Assembly: GCA_029215795.1 (NCBI GenBank)
Contig: JARDYH010000001.1
Span: 396,031,154-396,095,153 of the forward strand
Direction of reading: 5' to 3'
DNA from: Anniella stebbinsi
Lineage: Eukaryota; Chordata; Lepidosauria; Squamata; Anniellidae
DNA: 64,000 nt
The notes under the pieces are model-generated. The model was not told where the DNA came from. It ran no database searches and saw nothing but the letters and a program-made list of their open reading frames with translations. This document shows, piece by piece, positions 27,901 to 41,544 of the stretch. Numbering within the stretch: the first letter of the stretch is position 1; each line of letters begins with the position of its first letter. The position numbers and the translations under genes were made by a program.

Positions 27901-30900
27901 GGACGTATAACAATAATCAGCAAATAACATTGGCATCAATTTATAGCCCTAACACAAATCAACTGAACTTTTTACAGAAGGTCCTAGCTAAGCTAAAAAA
28001 AAATTTCAAAAGCGGAAAAGATTGTGGCAGGGGCTGTAAATTGGAACCTACAGGGGGCAAGATCAGTAAATGACAAGGACAAAAGAAAAACATCAAAACA
28101 GAACAGGAGATTAAATGTTATATGGAAATAATAAAAAAAATATGGAATGTTTGATATATGGACCGAGATAAACTCAATAAAGACTATAGTCATACATATT
28201 ATTCAGAGGTGCATAAAAGTTTTAGCAGGCTGGACACGATATTAACGACAGAATCCTTGATGCAAAAGGTAAAAAAGGTGGAAATTGGGCACATAAAAAT
28301 AACAGATCATGCTCCCATTTTGGTGTGTGTAGAAATAGAAAAAAGCATTAAAAGAGACTATAGATGGAGAATGAACCCCATTCTATTAAAGGAAGAGGTC
28401 AAAGAAAAAATTAAAAAAGAAATAGAAAGATATTTTGAAGAAAATAAAACAGGACAAACGACAGAAAGAATTAGATGGGAAGCAGCAAAAGCAACCATAA
28501 GAGGGGAATGTATAAAGCAGCTAAGTATAATTAGGAAAAGAGATAAGGAAAAGATGGAAAGGCTAGACAAAGAAATCAGTAGATTGGAGGAACTATATAA
28601 AAATACAGGAAAAATAAAAGTTAGGAAGGAAATGGAAAAATTAAGGAAAGAAACGGAAGTTATGGAGGTAAACAGGGTTATGGTCAATATGCTATATGTT
28701 AATAAAAGGTATTACGAATTTACAGGAAAAAGTTCAAAATTGCTAGCAAGTAGAGTTCAAAAGAAAATAAGAAACAAAATCTGGGCATTAAACACAAAAG
28801 GAGTAAAAACATATGATTCAAAAGAAATGGGAGAAATACTGCAAGAATATTTTTCAGAATTATATAAGGGGAAGGAGATAGAAGTTGATCAGATAAAGTA
28901 TTATATAAAAAAAGCCAGAATACCCCCATTGAAAGAAGAACAAAAACAATATTTGCAAGAGGAAATAGGAGAAAAAGAAATAGAACAGGCTATAAAAGAT
29001 TTAAAAAAGAACAAAAGCCCGGGGGGTGGATGGCTTCACTGGAGAATTTTATAAAACATATAGTGACAAACTGATACCTCAGTTAAAAAGAGTATTTCGT
29101 GAAATACAAGAGGGGGGACACCTCCCAAAAACTTGGACCCAAACCATAATAACATTAATACCAAAATTAAATAAAGACAAATGTAATCCAGAATCATACA
29201 GGCCGATATCGCTACTGAATGTAGATTACAAGATATTCACCAAAATTTGGGCTAATCGACTAAAAGAAGTAATTAATGAATCTATTGGAGCAGGTCAATA
29301 TGGGTTTCTGAAAAACAGGTTCATAGCAGAACCGGTGAGGAAATTATTGGGTCTGATGAAGTTGAGCAATATAAGGAAAATTCCATTGACATTACTGACT
29401 CTGGATTTGTATAAGGCATTTGATACAGTAAACCCAAAATTTATAATCAATTTACCAACAATATACAATTTGGGGAATAAATTCAAACACATAATAGAAG
29501 CAATATATGTACAGACAACAGCGAAAATTAGGTACAATGGATTGGAAACGGGAAATAAAGTTAAATTCGGGAACAAGGCAGGGATGCCCATTATCACCAA
29601 TATTATTTACAATGGCCATTGAATTTCTGGCAGACAGAATTAGAACAAATACAGAGATTAAAGGAATACAGGTGGGGAAAAAGAATTTAAATTAAGCTTA
29701 TATGCAGATGACATTATATTGACAATACAAAATACAAAAAAAGGAATAAAAGAAATGACAAGAGAATTGGAAGAATTTTATCAGGTAATGGGGCTCAAGA
29801 TAAACAAAAAGAAATCGGGATTGATGTGTCTAAATATAGGGCCTAAGGAACAAATAGAAATATCCAAAATGACTAGTATCCCTATAATATCCAAAGCATT
29901 TAGATATCTAGGAGTACAGATCCCCCCAAAACAGAAGAAAATATTGAAATTAAATTATGGAAGAGTATGGATAGAAATTAAGAAGGATTTGGCCAGATGG
30001 GAGAAAAAGCAATTATCGCTATCAGATCTAATTATGGCAGTAAAGATGATGTTGGTGCCGAAATTTACATATTTGTTCAATGTACTACCACAGGAAATTC
30101 AAAATAGTAGGTTCAAAAATTGGCAAAATAGCTTGGAAAAAGTTATATTCAAAAGTAAAAAAAACACAAACAGCAAAAATATTTAGATATAGGGTTACGT
30201 AAGATGGAGGATGGAGTATTCCACAATTAAAAATGTACTATGAGGCATACCAGTTAAAATATTTATTAGTAATAACAAAGGAAGAGGGGAATCTACAATG
30301 GGTAGAGCTAATGGGACTTAAAAAAGAAGAAAAATATATTTTACAGTAAGAAAGATATTAAAAAACAAATGAATAATAAACAAAGCTCAATAAAAGGAAT
30401 GATGAAAGTATGGTATCACAAAAAAGGAAAATTAATGCCGGTGATATCACCTCTAACACCAATCTGGATGCATCCAGAATTTGATATAAGTAAGAAAGCA
30501 ATAACCAAAATTAAATTGAAAGAAATAGGAATGATACAAATGAAAAAAAATTATGAGCAACAAAATCCAATAACACAAGAAATATGGAATAGAAGAATAC
30601 AAAATTTGGAAATTTCGTGGATGGCAGGCATGGATGCAGATTGGCAAATTTATAAGAAACAGAAAGATAGGAACGGAAAGTACAAGGGAATTAACAGAGT
30701 GGGAAAAATATGTAGATAAATACAGAGTAGGGGATAAAGGAATGATAACACAAATATATAGAATCCTGATAAGACAAGAGACTGGAGGAAAGCAGATAGT
30801 AAGGCAGGTATGGGAAGGAGATTTGGAAGAGGGAATAGAAGATAAGGAATGGGGAGATATATTGGAGAAATTCCCCTTCCAAACAACCTCAACAAGGATA

Positions 30901-33900
30901 AGGGAAGGGGCTTTAAAAATAGCACAAAAATGGTACATGACACCAGTGAAGATGGCAAAAATAAACAGAAATCTGACATCAATGTGCTGGAGAGGATGCA
31001 AAGAAAAGGGGACCCAAATACATATGTGGTGGGAATGTAAAAGGGTTAAGAAATTTTGGAAAAAGGTATTTCAAAAAATAGAGGAAGTTACGGATCAGGA
31101 GATAAAAATAAAGCCAGAGCTAGCTCTACTGAATATGTATATTAAAGAAAATAGAGGGTTAGAAGATAAAATTTTAATTGGGTTCATGTTGACAGCAGCA
31201 AGCCATCTGATAGCATCCAAATGGAAGACAGCTAGGATGTTGACAATTAAAATGTGGGGAAAAAATTTATGGAACATTGCAATAAATGAAAAATTGACAC
31301 AGAAACTCAGAGTTTACAGGGGGGGGGGAAGAAAAGAGACACCTTCAGAATGGACTGGAAAGCATATATAGAGTATATGAAAAAAGAACCAAATAGGGAA
31401 AATATGGTGGAAGCATATAAAAAGTTATAGGACTTATGAAAATAAAAGAAAGAAAAAAGAAGAGAAAGAAGGAAAAAAAAGAAAAAAGAAAAGAAGAGAC
31501 AAGCCAAAAGAAAAACCGCCGGGGGGGGGGGGGATGAGGGGGAAATTATATTCGATATTGGTGGTTATTGTTAAAATGATTTATATGTTGTTGGATAAGA
31601 AAATGTAATAAAGAAGTATTCAAAAAAAGAAAGAAAGAAAAGAAAATGGCATCTAGGCTGGAATCGGCTGCATGTAGCAATTGTTTCATGGTTAAAGTAG
31701 TTGTCTTTGGATGCCTGAGAATTTTGCATATGTAGGTTTCTATTATGGGCTCAGTAGATCTTTTTGAGATTAGAGCTATAAGTTCCTGATATTACCTAGT
31801 TAGTTCTTCAAATGCAACATGTAGATGGGGGCTTTTGCATAGCAGTATTTGTCAGTGGAACTATATTTACCTAAAACCTGTGAATAAAATAATCTTGTGG
31901 ACCAATCTAACATTTGTTTATGCAGAAATCTTACTGAGCTCAATTTGGTCTTGCTCCAAAGTAAATGTGTATAGGATTGCTGCCTTATTAAATTATACCT
32001 TGAGAGAGAACACAATCAATACTTATACTTCAAAGTTTGCTGATTTACAAACTTATGAAAGGGAAGTAGCTCAGAAGTACATCACATGCTTTGGATGATA
32101 AATATTCTAGTCCCTGGCATCTCCACGTTAAGCTGGGAAATAACCCTTTCTGAGATGCTTGAGAGCCATTTTCAGTAAGTGTAGACACTACTGAGCCAGA
32201 CGGACCAGTTGGTTCAGTAGAATATCCATGCCATACGCTTGCTTCTCATCACTTGCAACTAACCCATTAGTGCCAATGGAGAATTTCCCTCAAAGCAAAC
32301 ACTAGCTTTAGAAGAAGCTTCCCCCACTGCAGCTGGTGAGGAAAGGTTACATTCCCTCTCCCCATCTTCTGCAATCCCAATAATAACTTTTCCCTATGGT
32401 GTTTCGTATTAGAATTCTTTGTGAAGGATTTTCATTAGGGATGTGCACTGGATCGAATCCGATCCACGATCCTAATCCGATCCAGGGGGAAATCGGATAA
32501 ATTATCCGATTTCCGATCTCACCGCTGGATCAGCCGAGCCAATCCGATCCGATCTGGAAAGGTTCCGAACCGGTTCGGATGGATCAGCGGATCGGCGGAC
32601 ACCCGCTGGCGGACAACGGGGGCAGGGGGCGGAGGATGGGAGCAGACGGCCAGGAAAGGTAAGCAGGCGGCAGGGGGGGGCATGCGGCGCGCTTACTTTT
32701 CCTGGCCGTCCGTTCACGCCCAGTGCTGGCTGCTACTGCGAGCGGGCTTCGCGGCCTGCTCCTAGGTAGCGCGCCAGGTGATGACATCACCTGGCAGGCT
32801 ACTCAGGAGTAGGCCGCAAAGCCCGCTCGCAGTAGCAGCCAGTGCCGGACGGGAGCAGATGGCCAGAAAAAGTAAGCAGGGGGGTGGGGGGCGTGCGGCG
32901 CGCTTACCTTTCCTGGCCGTCCGTTTCCATCCGGCGCTGGCTGCTACTGCGAGTGGGCTTCACGGCCTGCCCGTAGGTAGCGTGCCAGGTGATCATCACC
33001 TGATGATCACCTGGTGATGATCACCTGGTGATGATCACCTGGTGTTGATCATCTGGTGTTGATCATCTGGCGCGCTACCTAGGGGCAGGCTGCAAAGCCC
33101 GCTCACAGTAGCGGCCAGCGCCGGACGGGAGCGGACGGCTAGGAAAGGTGGGCGGGGGGGGGGTAAGGAGCGCGGGGGAGGGGGCTTATCCCCCCGGGGC
33201 CGTCCGCTTCCATCCGCTGGCGCCCGCGAGCGCCAGCGGATGGAAGCAGACGGCCCCGGGAGGGTAAGGAGCGCGGGGGAGGGGGCTTACCTGCCAGGGC
33301 CGTGCACAGCGGACGGCCCCGGGGGGGAGGGAGTTAGGCCCCCCCTCACCCATCCACTGCCATTTTTTCCTCATAGACTTGCAATGCAAGTCTATGGGGG
33401 GGGGGGGGAAATGGCGGCCAATCCAAAAAGTTCTGAGTTTTGGATCGGGATCGGGCCCGATCCGGTCTGGGGAGCCTCCGGTTTTGTCCGGTCCGATCCG
33501 TAACAAAATTGGAGGTCCCGATCCGGGTCCCGATCTGATCCGGGGGGTCCGTGCACACCCCTAATTTTCATTCAGGCTAAACAGAGAAGAACATACAGTG
33601 TGCAGTCTTTTTTGTCAGTCTGTCCAAAAATCATTACAATTCCAGCTCAGTGACTTTTTGCTTATATGTTAGCAATATATGTTCTGAGAATTGATTTTAC
33701 CATCCTTGGTGATGGATCATCACACAGTAGACAGAGTTGCCTCTCAGATGAAAGAACATTTCTTCAACCACTAAGTTCATTTTTTTCCCACAGAAGTGCT
33801 TCATTTGGGGCAATCTATCTTGTGTCACTGTTGAAAACTATGCTGTTGATATAATTACTTGGGTATCCATTTTAGCTGCAAATGTCCAAGATTAAATCAG

Positions 33901-36900
33901 ATCTGCTCCCAAATTCAATACATTTTGAAGTTTACTTATTTGTCTTCTCATTTCTATATTTCTAAATACACTCATTGGACAGACAAACTTTTCCTCATAG
34001 CTGTGAGTGAAAATTTAAATGAGAGTGAATATTTTCAGGATCATTAGTGTTTTTGCATGTTATCCAAAGGTACATGAGGCTTATGTCCTATGAACTGTCC
34101 ATCAAATTGTAAAACTGAATTCAGTGTAAAAAGACAAAACAACAGACAAATTAAATAAGAAGATTTCTTAGAATCGGTAATACTCTAGGCTGTTACGAAA
34201 ATATAAGTTATACAAATGTATGAATGTTTTCATTAGGTTTTTTTAAACATCTCATCAAACTTTTAATTTATTTTAATTTTAAAATATTTCTAGTCTGCCT
34301 TTCTTATTATCAAAGTGGCTTTGATTTAAACAAGAGGGGTTGAATCTAGATTTATTCATACGTGTGGTAGACCCACTGAATCAATGGGAGTTATGCTAGT
34401 CTTGACTAAATTAGCTCCCATTGATTTTAATGGGCCCTTCTTTAAGTATGTCTAAATCTAGCTCCAACCTTAGGTTAAAAGGAAATTCATCATTGTTCAA
34501 AGTTGTGCTTGCGTGTATAATAGCACCTCAGATTATCTGTGCTTATCCATAATGGCACCTCATTTCACTTGTAAAATGAAGTATCGCATGGTTGCAGTAA
34601 TAATGATGCAGTACCCCATATTTTAAGACTAGAGTTGATAAATTATGAGGAACAATGTTTCATGAAAAATATGTGGCTAGAGTGAAAGATTGAAACACTT
34701 TGGGGTGGAGGTAATGCATCTCTGTTCAAATCCTTCATACCCTGACTGTAAACCATTTCAATCTCCCTCAGGGTCCAAATGGTACCGTAATAGATTAAGT
34801 GGCAGATCGATTACACAATTGGCAACTTAAATATGCACAAAAGAGTCAGTAAATCTAACTAATCTATGGGTGCTTTATTGTTGTTGAGATTAGCATGAAT
34901 ATGTGCTCAGTTCTACTACTGAAAATGGAAAGTATTGGAGTACATTTCTTTGGCAAATTGAGCAGGCGGTTTTCTAAAAATTAAATACAGCAGCACAACA
35001 AAGCTTAACTGTCAGAAACAGATTTTCCATTATGAGATGATACTTTATCCTCAATTTTCACCCTTCCCTTTCCTTCCCACTTCCATTATAATGGAGATTT
35101 TTGACTGCTTGCCCTATAGTGATGTCTCCTTTGATATTTCCCATTAGTTTTCCGTAGTTACCTTTTTGCCTGCATGCCAACCTTCAGTTTAATAGCCTTT
35201 TTTGTGTGTTCATTTTGTTTTGTTTCCCATCGTGGTTTTGTTTATTTCTTTTTTGGTTTTTTTCTGTTTTCTCTTTAAATCGTCGTGATGTTTGCCCTTC
35301 ATATTCCCCAATGTTTGCACATGACAAGATGTTGCCATCCCAACATTACCTCCCACTTCACTGACCAGTGCCACTACTGACCATCTAGCACCAGCAACAA
35401 CTGGACCCTTGCCTTCTGCCCCTCGAGATGTTGTGGCTTCCCTTGTCTCTACCCGCTTCATCAAGCTTACCTGGAGGACACCTGCATCTGATCCACATGG
35501 AGACAATCTCACCTACTCAGTGTTTTACACCAAAGAAGCTATAAACAGGTATACTTATTGAAATGTTGCTGAAATGTGTTAAAATTTAAGAAACTCCTAA
35601 AATGCACATTTGGCACTCCTACCACTGCAGTACATACACAAATGAATGGCTTGGTTGAAGTATGGAATTTAGGTTATTTGATTTAACTCGCAGTGTATTA
35701 TATATGCAAACTTCTTTGCAATGTATTCACCCACTAATTAGCAATGGTATAGTAGGTCTGGAAATAGAGTACGCACCTAATTAAGTATAGTTCTTCGTAG
35801 TAACCCCACACCTTTGCAGTCCCCTACCCAGGGAGATACTATTGCCTCGTCACTTCTGGGCTTTCCTTTTCCTTTCTTTTTTTTTCTTTTTTTTATTCTA
35901 GTCCATTTGGTGGAATTGACCTATAATATATTTGCTGTTTTTTTGTTTGTTTGTTTGTTTTGAAATAGTAATCGAATTTTCATGTGTGTTAGTCGTGGGA
36001 GCTACCTTATTAGGACAGTTCATCCTGAAAGGCAGGTTAAACTATTTTACATAATTAAGAAATTTCCATTAACTCCTGTCAGTGTAATCCTGTGTGTGTT
36101 TAAGTCCTATTGTGTACAATGGAGCGTAATCCCAAGTAGGTGTGCATAGGAGAGTCTTGCAAAATACTGCAGGCCTTATATTGGAGAGCACACTAGAGGC
36201 CAGAAGTGGAAGCTTCTGAGTCATCTTCAAAGTCATCTTCAAAGTCAGTCCCGTCTAGAGTACAGTCTAGTCTTGATGTAACTAGTGATGCATGACTGAG
36301 GCTAAATCCGTTTTCCCCAGGTAGAATCACAGCTGGCGTACCAGCCTAAAGAGGTAAAAGGTAATTTGGCCCCTGCCACCATCTGTTCTTCCACAGACAG
36401 TGCTGAGTCCAGAAGACATCCTCCCCAAAACTGCGCACATGGTCCTTTAGGGAGCATGCCAGAACCAATTAAACCCCTCTATGCTGATCAGCCATTTTCC
36501 TTACCTAGAGCACCTCTGTCTTGTCTGGTGGATTAAGTGTTTCATGCTGTGATCAATTTGTACACAATCACATGTCAACTCTGCAGAGGTGTACTCAGAG
36601 AATCACAGTTAGATAAACAGCTCCTATTTTTTCTGTCGTAATATCACGGTGTTATGGAATACTGCATGTTCAGAATAAAGTTACAGCACTAAGAAATCTG
36701 TTGTTATTACTCTGACGTGTTAGCATTATTGTGTACTGATTTTTATTGTAACATCATTTACTGCTTATATACACTCAATATTACACTTCCTTATTTCTAA
36801 CCTTGTAAGTCTTCTCTCATGGGTCCATTTCCATGCCCCCCCTGTTGTTGTTATTTTCTTCTAGGGAGCGTGTTGAAAATACAAGTCATCCTGGGGAAAT

Positions 36901-39900
36901 GCAAGTGACAATTCAAAACCTGATGCCTGAGACAGTGTATGTTTTCAGAGTGGTAGCTCACAATAAACATGGATCTGGAGAAAGTTCAGTGCCACTAAAG
37001 GTGGCAACACAACCGGAGGGTAAGCAGTAAATATTTTCCCCCCATTTGTTGTCATTGCTGTGGCAGATGCAAGTAGGTGGTCCCCCCACCCCATAACAGA
37101 TTGCCAGCTGTACTCTGATTTAACTTGCCTTATATTATTTGTATATGATTTTGATTACACTTGTACCACTTAAGATTCCTTTAGGTCTTGCTCATGTTAA
37201 GTTAAAGTATAATGATTAAATCCTGCTCTTCAGCCAAAAGAGGCCCCCAGAACAGCTTACAAAGATCAATAATAAGACGGTTGCTGCTCCAGGTTTATAG
37301 TGTAAAAGACACAACACAAGAAGAAAAGAGGTTGGGTGAGAGGAAGAAAAATTCAAACTCAGGCGCTAGTTCTTAATTACAAATTTCTTGCAAGTGTTCT
37401 TTCTGTCAGAGAGAAAGAAGCTCCCTGCAGCTGCTCTTTCTCTGGCCCGTGGATGGGTTCAGACTGCTCTCCCCCTTGGTGCTCTGTCCAGTAGCACAGG
37501 CCAGAATGTGCTGTTCTTCAGCTCTGCAATCCAAAGAAAGCTCAGGAAATTTACTCTGTTTTGAATAATTTGGAGAAGATCTAGATAAAAATAACAGATT
37601 TTTAAGCTTCATTGAGTTCAGTGGCAAAGATCAGATTATTAAGTTTTCCACTGAAATCAATTGGACATAAAGAGCTTAATTTTGGCTAGATCATGCCCTA
37701 AATGTGTTTGCAACATGATCTGTTTTGGATAATCCCATATGGTTAAAAATCCAATTACTATTTTTCCTTAGATGTTAATGACTGTATAGCAACTTTAAGT
37801 TACTTGTGTAATCGTAATATACCTGAGATGAAGCACAAAGTACTTTATGTCTGGCTTGCGTACATTTTCCTTTAAGAAAGAAAAAGAAATTCTGGAGCAT
37901 AGAATCATAGAACATAGGGACCGAACCTGTATAGGAAACATCAAGAACTTTCTCTATGTAAGGCGATAACAATCTGAACTTCTGCTTGCTGTTCTTTAAA
38001 AAGCTATTTAATGGCTGAAAATGAACCCTCTAAAAGCATTCTTAGTCATGAAAGTCTGATTATTGTCTTCTACTCTAAACTTCATCTTCAAAAATAGCCC
38101 TTTCAGTTTTTGTTGAGTGATTTGTTCTTTGATCACTGCTAAGTGATCCGTTTTTCTTGCATTTTATTCTTTGTTTTCAACAATGGACTTGACACATTGG
38201 GCCTGTTCAGACATCATGATACACCCTGATTTATTGTGGCAGGAATAAGCCACAACAAGCCTTGGGTTTATATGCTTCCCCTTCCCCTCTGTTCCTCAAG
38301 CAAAGATACAAGGAAGGGAGGTTTTCATTCTGTTTTTTGATTAACTATAATTTAACACTACATCCCAGTCCTAAATATGGTAAATCATAATTGTGATTAT
38401 GGAAACAAGCCAGTTTCATATCCCGTTGATTTCTTTTTTTTTCCAAACAAACCCTAGCTAAAATAAATTGTACTTTGTAAGGTTCAGACAAAACAACAAA
38501 CTAATCAGAAAGGCTTTCAATCTCTCTACCATGCTGCAGGAGGAGTGGGGAGCGTGTGAGCCCAAGGCTCATTCCCATCATGATACAAAGGTGGTCTATT
38601 GTGACGTCTGAATCAGCTCATTATGTGAATAGCACATGGAAAGGAGAGATTAGCATGGTTCAATTCTGGCTGGATTCAGGGAGAGGAAGCTTGTGCCTTC
38701 ATCAGCCAAAGTGCTTCCAGGATATGTCCCTCAGCAGATCCATACTTTTGTGCTTGTACAGTTATGTTTAGAATTTTAGGGGGACTGATTTCAGAGCTCT
38801 TTGCTTCAGATAAGCATTATAACATACAATATAAACACACCGTGTTTATTTTTCAGTTCAGCTTCCTGGCCCAGCCCCCAATGTTCGGGCATATGCTAAC
38901 TCCCCCACATCAATCACTGTCAGTTGGGCAACACCTTTATCTGGCAACGGTGAAATCCAGAACTACAAACTATACTATATGGAGAAGGGGACAGAAAATG
39001 AACAGGTATGATGCTTGCATTCTTCTTAAGAGCATATGGTAGAAGTGTGCAAGTTGCCTACCCTTGGTTTCGATGCTATGGAATGGATGGCAGCGAGTCT
39101 TGGTCCCTTTCCTCTCTCCTCTTCTCTGTGCATGAGAAGAGGAGACCGAAGCTTCCACTTCCAGTTCTGTCTAAACCAGTTTCACATTACCTGTGAACTC
39201 AGGGAACTGTTGTTTATTCTAACTCGTTAGCTAACAAAGCAGGAGTTTGATAACCTGCTCGTTAACTAACTCAAATCAAAATAAACCCACAGTGCCCCAC
39301 ATTTGCATGCAAACTGTTAGTCAAAACTGACCGTGGATGTTTTCACTCTCCTTTTGTACACGGAGGGAGAGGGGAAGAGCACAATTCTGAGACCCAACAT
39401 GGATTGTTTCTGATTTATGATTTATCACCTGTATGTGTGATAACAGGAAACAGAAGAGGAGAGTTAAGGCGAAGTGGTTGAACGTAAGGAGGAGATGCTT
39501 GGCAGAAGAATGGGAAAAGAAAGGGGGTAGCATGCATGATACAGTTTTTATTGAATATTTCAGAGCACCCTTTCTGAGTGTACCCCAGAATATCCTTTAG
39601 CTGGAGTGTTGCTGTTTGCTTATAGAAATGAACAGAAGCAAGGTTTTCTAAGGCTGCACTGTTTTCAAATACAGGACATTGATGTTGGAAGTCTTTCCTA
39701 CACAGTCAGTGGTTTGAAAAAATATACAGAATATAGTTTCCGCGTTGTGGCCTACAATAAACATGGTCCGGGAGTTTCTACACAGGATGTTGTCGTTCAA
39801 ACACTGTCGGATGGTGAGCATCTTCTTATTGCAAAAATAATCCAGACTGTGGTTGTACCATTTTTCACTCCATCCATGTAATTAAACTTGGGATTTTCGG

Positions 39901-41504
39901 TCCATTTTTCGGGTGTCTTTTCTCTTTTAGATAGAGTGTTCAGCAGAAGGCTTGGTTTGGGTTCTAAAAGGCAGACTTTCTTCCTGAGACTCAAATATAA
40001 CTATTAAGTGCATAAATTTGAAGACATAGTATGGAATACCATAGATTATTTTAGCATTTTTAAAAAATATATTTTGAGCCACACTCTTGAATGGGTTTTG
40101 AATATCTTCTTTTAATATTTCTAGTTCCCAGTGCTGCACCCCAGAATCTATCTCTAGAAGTGCAAAACTCCAAGGTAAGACACTGTCAGTTTATGCAGAC
40201 ATGGTTGAACAGTAGAAGGAACGAAGAAGGTGACTCTTCCCTCAAATGATGACTTTCCATGCATATTGCTTTTATCATTCTCAGCTTCCTGATTTGCTTT
40301 GCTCAGATCTTGAGCCTTTAGGAGTGAGGAATATTTTCTTTCCTTGTATGTCAACTGGCTTCTTTAGGTCCCTTCATTTTTGCATGTTGCAGACACAATT
40401 TCAGTTTTTATGCTTAAAACTAGAGCAGGTGTTGGCTGGTGTCTTCTGTTCTAGCTAACGTATAGCCGCTTAAGCCTTTCTTTGCTTCAGATTCATCAGA
40501 AATGAATACTGCTAATGTTTCAGAGTATCACACAGGGATTCTTTAGCACAGAAGAGAAATAAAATTTAAATTTATCATATAGTTGTATTTGTAAAATTTT
40601 GGTGGTTTGCTATTTAATTCCTAAAATGTGTAGGCATAAAACTAAAATGCTATTCTCTGCAGTCTGAACTGCAGAACTGCTTCCAGATACATCATTTTAA
40701 TGCCTAAAATGTTATGTACATTTACACACAATATTGCAGATTACCTATAAATTATTTCTTGAACCAGCATAATGGAGATTGATGAAACATGGGAATTAGC
40801 ATAGTTTAATGCGAAGAACATGATTTATAATGCCATTTAACTTCCCACAGAGCGTTATGATGCATTGGCAGCCCCCTCCTGCAGGAACACACAATGGGCA
40901 AATTACTGGCTATAAGATTCGCTACCGAAAAGTGACTCGCAAAAGTGATGTGACTGAGAGCATTGTTGGGACACAACTTTCCCAGTTAATAGAAGGTGAG
41001 TGGGTTGAATTCTCTGTCTAAAAGTAGGAGAAGCTAATTGCAGGCTCTTTATCCTAGGCAAGGCTATTTAATATGTGCTTTCCATAGTAAGAATGAAAGA
41101 AGAGAGCAGTCCCTAAGGTGCGCTAAAACGTGATTTATTCAGCCCATGTTTTGAGTATTTTCTTTGTCAGGGGCAGTGTAAAAATATACTATATAGCCAT
41201 TTAAATACTTTCATTAATAAATCATAATTTTAAATCTCCAAAGAATACATGAAGATAAATATTAGAAACAACAGTACAAACTGTAGTAAGGGACAAACAT
41301 GATTAAACTATCAGCATGCTATTTGTAAAAAATAATTTTGTTACTATAGATCAGGGACAGGAAACCTTTTTCCACTGGAGGGCCGACTTCCCTTTCAGCC
41401 AAACTTACAGGGGCTGCATGCTATCAGTGGGTGGGGTCAAAACTGGGACTACCAACAAAGAGGGAACTACTCGTCCAGTTGCAACTCAGTATTCATGATG
41501 GTTA

Positions 41505-41544
<40 letters not shown>

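Larger units (their letters stand above)
17764..35388. other. NEO1 intron between Ig4 and FN3-1 (17.6 kb)
   Basis: The largest intron here. It carries, in order: a tail-type repeat (18810-18882), a decayed DIRS gag (23196-24330), another tail-type repeat (24885-25110), a TAA-flanked element (25643-26068), an LTR-like insert (26488-27261), an L1 (27840-31639), a small GCAATCCTAT-type copy (31915-31985), a hAT element (32436-33563) and a palindromic MITE (34344-34472). The remaining AT-rich parts (18900-23190, 33572-34340, 34480-35380) hold nothing I can name except fragments. Confidence 0.8.

Noticed and set aside
28158..29054. 298-codon frame as a single-copy coiled-coil protein
   Set aside because: It is the endonuclease end and linker of L1 ORF2.
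32996..33070. CRISPR-like regularly spaced repeat
   Set aside because: It is a contiguous tandem array without spacers, inside a hAT element in a vertebrate genome.
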